From NCBI GenBank assembly GCA_023396345.1, contig JAEWWO010000368.1, positions 1 through 8,342 of the forward strand: 8,342 nucleotides of DNA, written 5' to 3'. Below, piece after piece: positions 5,883 to 8,342 of this stretch. Under the pieces are notes generated by a model that saw nothing but the letters and a program-made list of their open reading frames with translations, was not told where the DNA came from and ran no database searches. This DNA comes from Bacteroidota bacterium (GTDB lineage: Bacteria > Bacteroidota > Bacteroidia > Chitinophagales > Chitinophagaceae). Made by a program: the position numbers and the translations under genes. How positions within the stretch are numbered: position 1 is the first letter of the stretch; every line of letters starts with the position of its first letter.

Positions 5883-6956
5883 ATGAAGTTTTTTATTACA
5901 TATCGTAAACTATATGCAACTGCATTTTTTATGCTGGTAATGTTTAATACCGGACTGTCGCAAAATGCATTGATAAAAATTCTTCCCGATAGTTTGCCTG
6001 CTGTAACCTCTCTTGATTTAGTTAAAAACAGCCTGATTCCGGAGTTTAATATTCCGCTGCTAAGCGATTCATTGTCTTTTCATAAAGATTCATTTTATAC
6101 CAAAACTTCTGCTACAGATGCTGCGGTGAAGAAAACTATGCCTGTAGCTGCGGATGCAAGAAGGAATATTACAAAAAAAGTACATCCTTACATTCAGTTT
6201 AATAGTGAACTGTACAAACGTAAAGCAAAAATTATTGCTATTACCACACTGGAAGTAATGAATGAGAAGGTAGAATATAAAAATGAAACTGATTTTGTGT
6301 CTAAATATCTGGTATTACCTGTTGATTCGTCTAACTATTCCGTTAACCTGTCTATTGAAAAATTCAATACATCCTTTGAAACAATGGGTGTGGAAATGAA
6401 TTTTAATTCTGACAGCAGCGACAATTATAACACCGGAAATTTTGCCAATGATTTTCAGGAGGCAATCGGTCAGTCAATCGATGTCATTATCAGTGACAAA
6501 GGAATTATCAAAGAAATTGATACCACTGCCTATGCACAAAAAATAAAAAACACGATTATTAATTTATATTCAGGTAACGAAACTTTTTTGTTGAATCAAC
6601 AATTTTCTATTACACATCAGTTGCCGCACGAACTTTCGATAGGGCAGAGCTGGACAGACAGTCTGGTTACAGATAATTTACACATCGTATCTACTTATAC
6701 CGTAAAGGAATTTTTTAGAGACAACGTTATTCTTGACGTTGATGCTCAATTAAAACAACACGCTTCTATAGACAACGGGTCAAAAAAATATGATGCGGTG
6801 TTTGAAGGCTTCCAAACAGGAGAGATAGAAATAAGTACACGTACAGGTTTGGTGCTGAAACGCAATTTAAAAATAATGATGAACGGGAATGTAGATAACG
6901 GAACTTCATCCATTCCTGCAAATACAACTGTTAGTATTGCCGACTCCCTTGAGTAA
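5883..6956 (+). CDS. Secreted protein of unknown function (DUF6263-like)
   Basis: A 357-residue protein with a signal peptide at about residues 1-27: a basic start, the hydrophobic stretch LYATAFFMLVMF, then GLSQ as a probable cleavage region. No lipobox is seen. A low-complexity stretch to about residue 95 precedes the main domain. That domain shows blocks I associate with DUF6263-type periplasmic proteins: SIDVIISDKGIIKEID in the middle, LSIGQSWTDSL, the strand-rich STYTVKEFFRDNVILDVDAQL, and FQTGEIEISTRTGLVLKRNLKIMMNG near the end (quoted here only as landmarks in separate parts: FQTGEIEIS, then TRTGLVLKR). The repeated pattern of a polar strand plus Gly-Leu suggests an all-beta fold. The function of the family is unknown to me and the assignment is from pattern memory. 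It stands alone: divergent from the LpxH-like operon and 66 bases before the next gene, which has its own promoter candidate. Confidence 0.75.
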   Translation: MKFFITYRKLYATAFFMLVMFNTGLSQNALIKILPDSLPAVTSLDLVKNSLIPEFNIPLLSDSLSFHKDSFYTKTSATDAAVKKTMPVAADARRNITKKVHPYIQFNSELYKRKAKIIAITTLEVMNEKVEYKNETDFVSKYLVLPVDSSNYSVNLSIEKFNTSFETMGVEMNFNSDSSDNYNTGNFANDFQEAIGQSIDVIISDKGIIKEIDTTAYAQKIKNTIINLYSGNETFLLNQQFSITHQLPHELSIGQSWTDSLVTDNLHIVSTYTVKEFFRDNVILDVDAQLKQHASIDNGSKKYDAVFEGFQTGEIEISTRTGLVLKRNLKIMMNGNVDNGTSSIPANTTVSIADSLE

Positions 6957-6973
6957 AAATTATGGATAGCTTT

Positions 6974-7001
6974 TTTGTGAAGTATAATTTATTTAATTTT
7001 G
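6974..7001 (+). promoter_or_regulatory. Candidate promoter for the 4-alpha-glucanotransferase locus
   Basis: The -7 box TAATTTTG (6994-7001) matches TAnnTTTG. A TTTG at 6974-6977 could be the -33 box; the 16-base spacer is slightly shorter than the usual 17-23. The ATG at 7023 follows 21 bases after the box. This is the best two-part promoter match in the window. Confidence 0.55.
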
Positions 7002-7014
7002 CGCTAAATTAAAT
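6991..7014. promoter_or_regulatory. 24-base near-perfect palindrome over the -7 box and start site (possible operator)
   Basis: Arms atttaattt (6991-6999) and aaattaaat (7006-7014) are perfect inverted repeats around TGCGCT, whose central GCGC continues the symmetry with only one T-T mismatch pair. The palindrome covers the candidate -7 box and the expected transcription start, which is where a repressor would bind. It could instead form a small stem in the 5' leader. No regulator gene is visible in the window. Confidence 0.4.
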
Positions 7015-7022
7015 AATCAATA

Positions 7023-7979
7023 ATGGCTACAAAGAAAAAAGCAGATGCTTTGCCCGCAAAAACAGCATCATCTGAAAAATCTGTTGAGAAACCGGTAAAG
7101 AAAGCTGCGGTTAAAAAAGCAGCTGTAAAAGAAGATAAAAAAGTGAAAGCGGCGTCTCCTAAAAAGGCATCAGCTAAAGCTTTAGCAAGCGATGCAAAAC
7201 CTGCTGCCGTTAAACCCAAAAAAGCAGCAGCTACTAAAGTATCAGCGCCTAAGTCAGAAAAAAATACGGTAACCGTTACTTTTGAAGTTCGATTCAGTAC
7301 AGAATTCGGACAGCAATTATTTATGGTTGGCAACCATGAATTACTGGGCAATAATGATATTGCTAAAGCTACTCCGCTTCAATATCTGAATGAAAAAGCA
7401 TGGAGCGTTACAATCGACTTTGATGCAAACGATGTTCCTGTATTTATCAGCTATAAATATTTTGTACAAAACATTGATGGCAGTATTATAGAAGAAGGCG
7501 TTGCCAATAAAAATATTGACCTTTCCGCATCTGCCGGTAAAAATATTTACGTGTCTGACTTCTGGAGTTTCTCAGGCTTTCCTGCCGGATTGTTTGAAAC
7601 CAAGCCTTTCAAGGTTTTGTTGAATAAAGATACTGAAGTAAAAAAAGTCAGAAACGCTACACATACCTTTACTATTAAAGCTCCTGCTGTAAAGGAAAAT
7701 GAAGTTGTTTGTATGCTGGGTAATGATAAAAAAACAGGCGCATGGGAAGTTAAAAAAGCCTTGCCTCTTAGTCCGCTGGCAAACGGCAACTGGCAAATAG
7801 AACTTGATTTGTCTAAAGCTGAATTTCCTCTGGAATACAAATTTGGTTTATGGGATAGTAAAGAAAAGAAATTAATAACACTTGAAGCATACGAAAATCG
7901 AGTATGTAATATCTCTGCAACAAAAGACAAAAAGGTTTTTATAAATGAAGGTTTAATCAATCTTCAGGAAAACGCTTGA
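7023..7979 (+). CDS. malQ: 4-alpha-glucanotransferase N-terminal part: Lys/Ala-rich leader plus two CBM20-like starch-binding modules, ended by in-frame TGA
   Basis: A 318-residue open frame. Residues 1-80 are a low-complexity Lys/Ala/Pro/Ser stretch with repeats such as KKAAVKKAAVK, like histone H1 tails. Residues 82-185 form a first CBM20-like module (VTVTFEVRF..., MVGNHELLGNN, Trp127, YKYFVQNIDGSI). Residues 210-315 form a second (THTFTIKAPA, VCMLGNDKKTGAWE, Trp241, Trp257, YKFGLW). Tandem CBM20 modules followed by GH77 are the architecture of plant and bacterial DPE2-type 4-alpha-glucanotransferases, which transfer glucosyl units between maltose/maltodextrin and larger glucans in the cytoplasm. 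No signal peptide is seen. The frame stops at TGA (7977-7979) directly before the GH77 domain, which continues in the same frame. The TGA replaces the Trp that family members have before RGAGV. As read, only a glucan-binding fragment would be made. The malQ symbol refers to the whole interrupted gene. Confidence 0.8.
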   Translation: MATKKKADALPAKTASSEKSVEKPVKKAAVKKAAVKEDKKVKAASPKKASAKALASDAKPAAVKPKKAAATKVSAPKSEKNTVTVTFEVRFSTEFGQQLFMVGNHELLGNNDIAKATPLQYLNEKAWSVTIDFDANDVPVFISYKYFVQNIDGSIIEEGVANKNIDLSASAGKNIYVSDFWSFSGFPAGLFETKPFKVLLNKDTEVKKVRNATHTFTIKAPAVKENEVVCMLGNDKKTGAWEVKKALPLSPLANGNWQIELDLSKAEFPLEYKFGLWDSKEKKLITLEAYENRVCNISATKDKKVFINEGLINLQENA

Positions 7980-8342
7980 AGAGGGGCTGGTGTCATCTCA
8001 CCCATCTTTAGCTTGCGTTCTCATGAAGGTTTTGGAGTAGGCGAGTTTAATGATGTAAAAAGATATTCTGACTGGGCAAAATCAGTAGTCATTAAACTTA
8101 TACAGATATTGCCTGTAAACGATACTACTACTGAAAAAAACTGGAAAGATTCTTATCCTTACGAGGCTATTTCTATTTATGCTTTTCATCCAATGTATAT
8201 TCACTTACCGGCTGTGGCAGGTAAAGCGCATGCTAATCTTTTAAAGAAATATGAAGAAAAAAGATTAGAGCTAAATGCACTTCCGGAAGTAGACTATGAG
8301 CAGGTAAATGAATATAAGTGGCAGATATTGCGCGAGCTTTAT
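7980..8342 (+). pseudogene. malQ: 4-alpha-glucanotransferase GH77 catalytic domain, start of domain, downstream of in-frame TGA; 3' end outside window
   Basis: The 121 codons after the TGA remain open in the frame of the upstream gene up to the window edge. They match the beginning of a DPE2-type GH77 domain: RGAGVISPIFSLRSHEGFG (residues 1-19 of this part), VGEFNDVKRYSDWA, IQILPVNDTTTEKNW, DSYPYEAISIYAFHP. Plant DPE2 has the corresponding block WRGAGVAVPMFSVRSE, so the lost residue is Trp. One further deviation is SVVIKLIQ, where a Gly is usual (as in SGL-KLIQ). Catalytic acids of GH77 lie beyond the window. There is no plausible independent start here: the first in-frame ATG is at 8193, inside conserved sequence, although TTG codons occur at 8013 and 8109. 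Three Trp in this part are all TGG. It is listed as a pseudogene because the reading frame is interrupted. It could be functional if the TGA is a sequencing error or is read through. Confidence 0.7.

Noticed and set aside
7004..7351. Minus-strand open frame rich in Ala, Phe and Leu opposite the Lys/Ala-rich leader
   Set aside because: It is the mirror of the Lys/Ala codon bias (AAA/GCA read backwards give TTT/TGC), with no start context or family motif.
7547..7960. Minus-strand open frames opposite the second CBM20 module
   Set aside because: They are antisense to a well-supported coding region and show no recognisable domain.
7977..7979. Selenocysteine at the TGA
   Set aside because: The family has Trp at this position, not Cys or Sec, and no convincing SECIS-like hairpin was seen just downstream.

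Overview
The window looks like a chromosomal segment of an AT-rich Bacteroidota bacterium, probably a Chitinophagaceae-like or related Sphingobacteriia-type lineage. The evidence is the protein families present, the near absence of Shine-Dalgarno sequences before starts, several matches to the Bacteroidota -7 promoter consensus TAnnTTTG, and short lipoproteins with a Cys at position 16. The lineage below phylum is inference. Stop codons of the complete genes are mostly TAA or TAG, with one TGA.

Layout. Bases 1-396 hold the 3' part of ftsY (SRP receptor GTPase). A calcineurin-like metallophosphoesterase (440-1546, +) follows closely, then a small uncharacterised lipoprotein (1626-2168, +). The convergent gap 2169-2478 has no gene. 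It holds a strong AT-rich hairpin with a T-tract on the minus strand, and a compact nested element of four small hairpins that resembles dispersed REP-like repeats. A polysaccharide-deacetylase lipoprotein (2479-3306, -) runs into this gap. Next comes a small CoA-binding Rossmann protein (3458-3820, +), which overlaps tail to tail with a two-gene minus-strand operon: an LpxH-type metallophosphoesterase (4866-5711) followed by a GT-B fold glycosyltransferase (3795-4841). A divergent intergenic region separates this operon from a secreted protein of unknown function (5883-6956, +). The window ends in a DPE2-type 4-alpha-glucanotransferase locus (7023 to beyond 8342, +).

How the genes relate. 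There is no single pathway. The LpxH-like/glycosyltransferase pair probably acts on an envelope glycolipid or lipid A-related substrate. The deacetylase and two other exported proteins are envelope proteins. The last locus belongs to glycogen/maltodextrin metabolism. ftsY serves membrane-protein targeting.

Most notable observation. The 4-alpha-glucanotransferase reading frame (Lys/Ala-rich leader, two CBM20-like starch-binding modules, then GH77) is continuous in a single frame except for one TGA at 7977-7979. That codon sits exactly where the family normally has Trp just before Arg-Gly-Ala-Gly. All 27 other Trp codons in the window are TGG, so general UGA=Trp recoding is unlikely. A nonsense mutation, a sequencing error or programmed readthrough remain possible. 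Second in interest are the nested hairpin element (2245-2457) and the histone-H1-like leader on a starch-processing enzyme.
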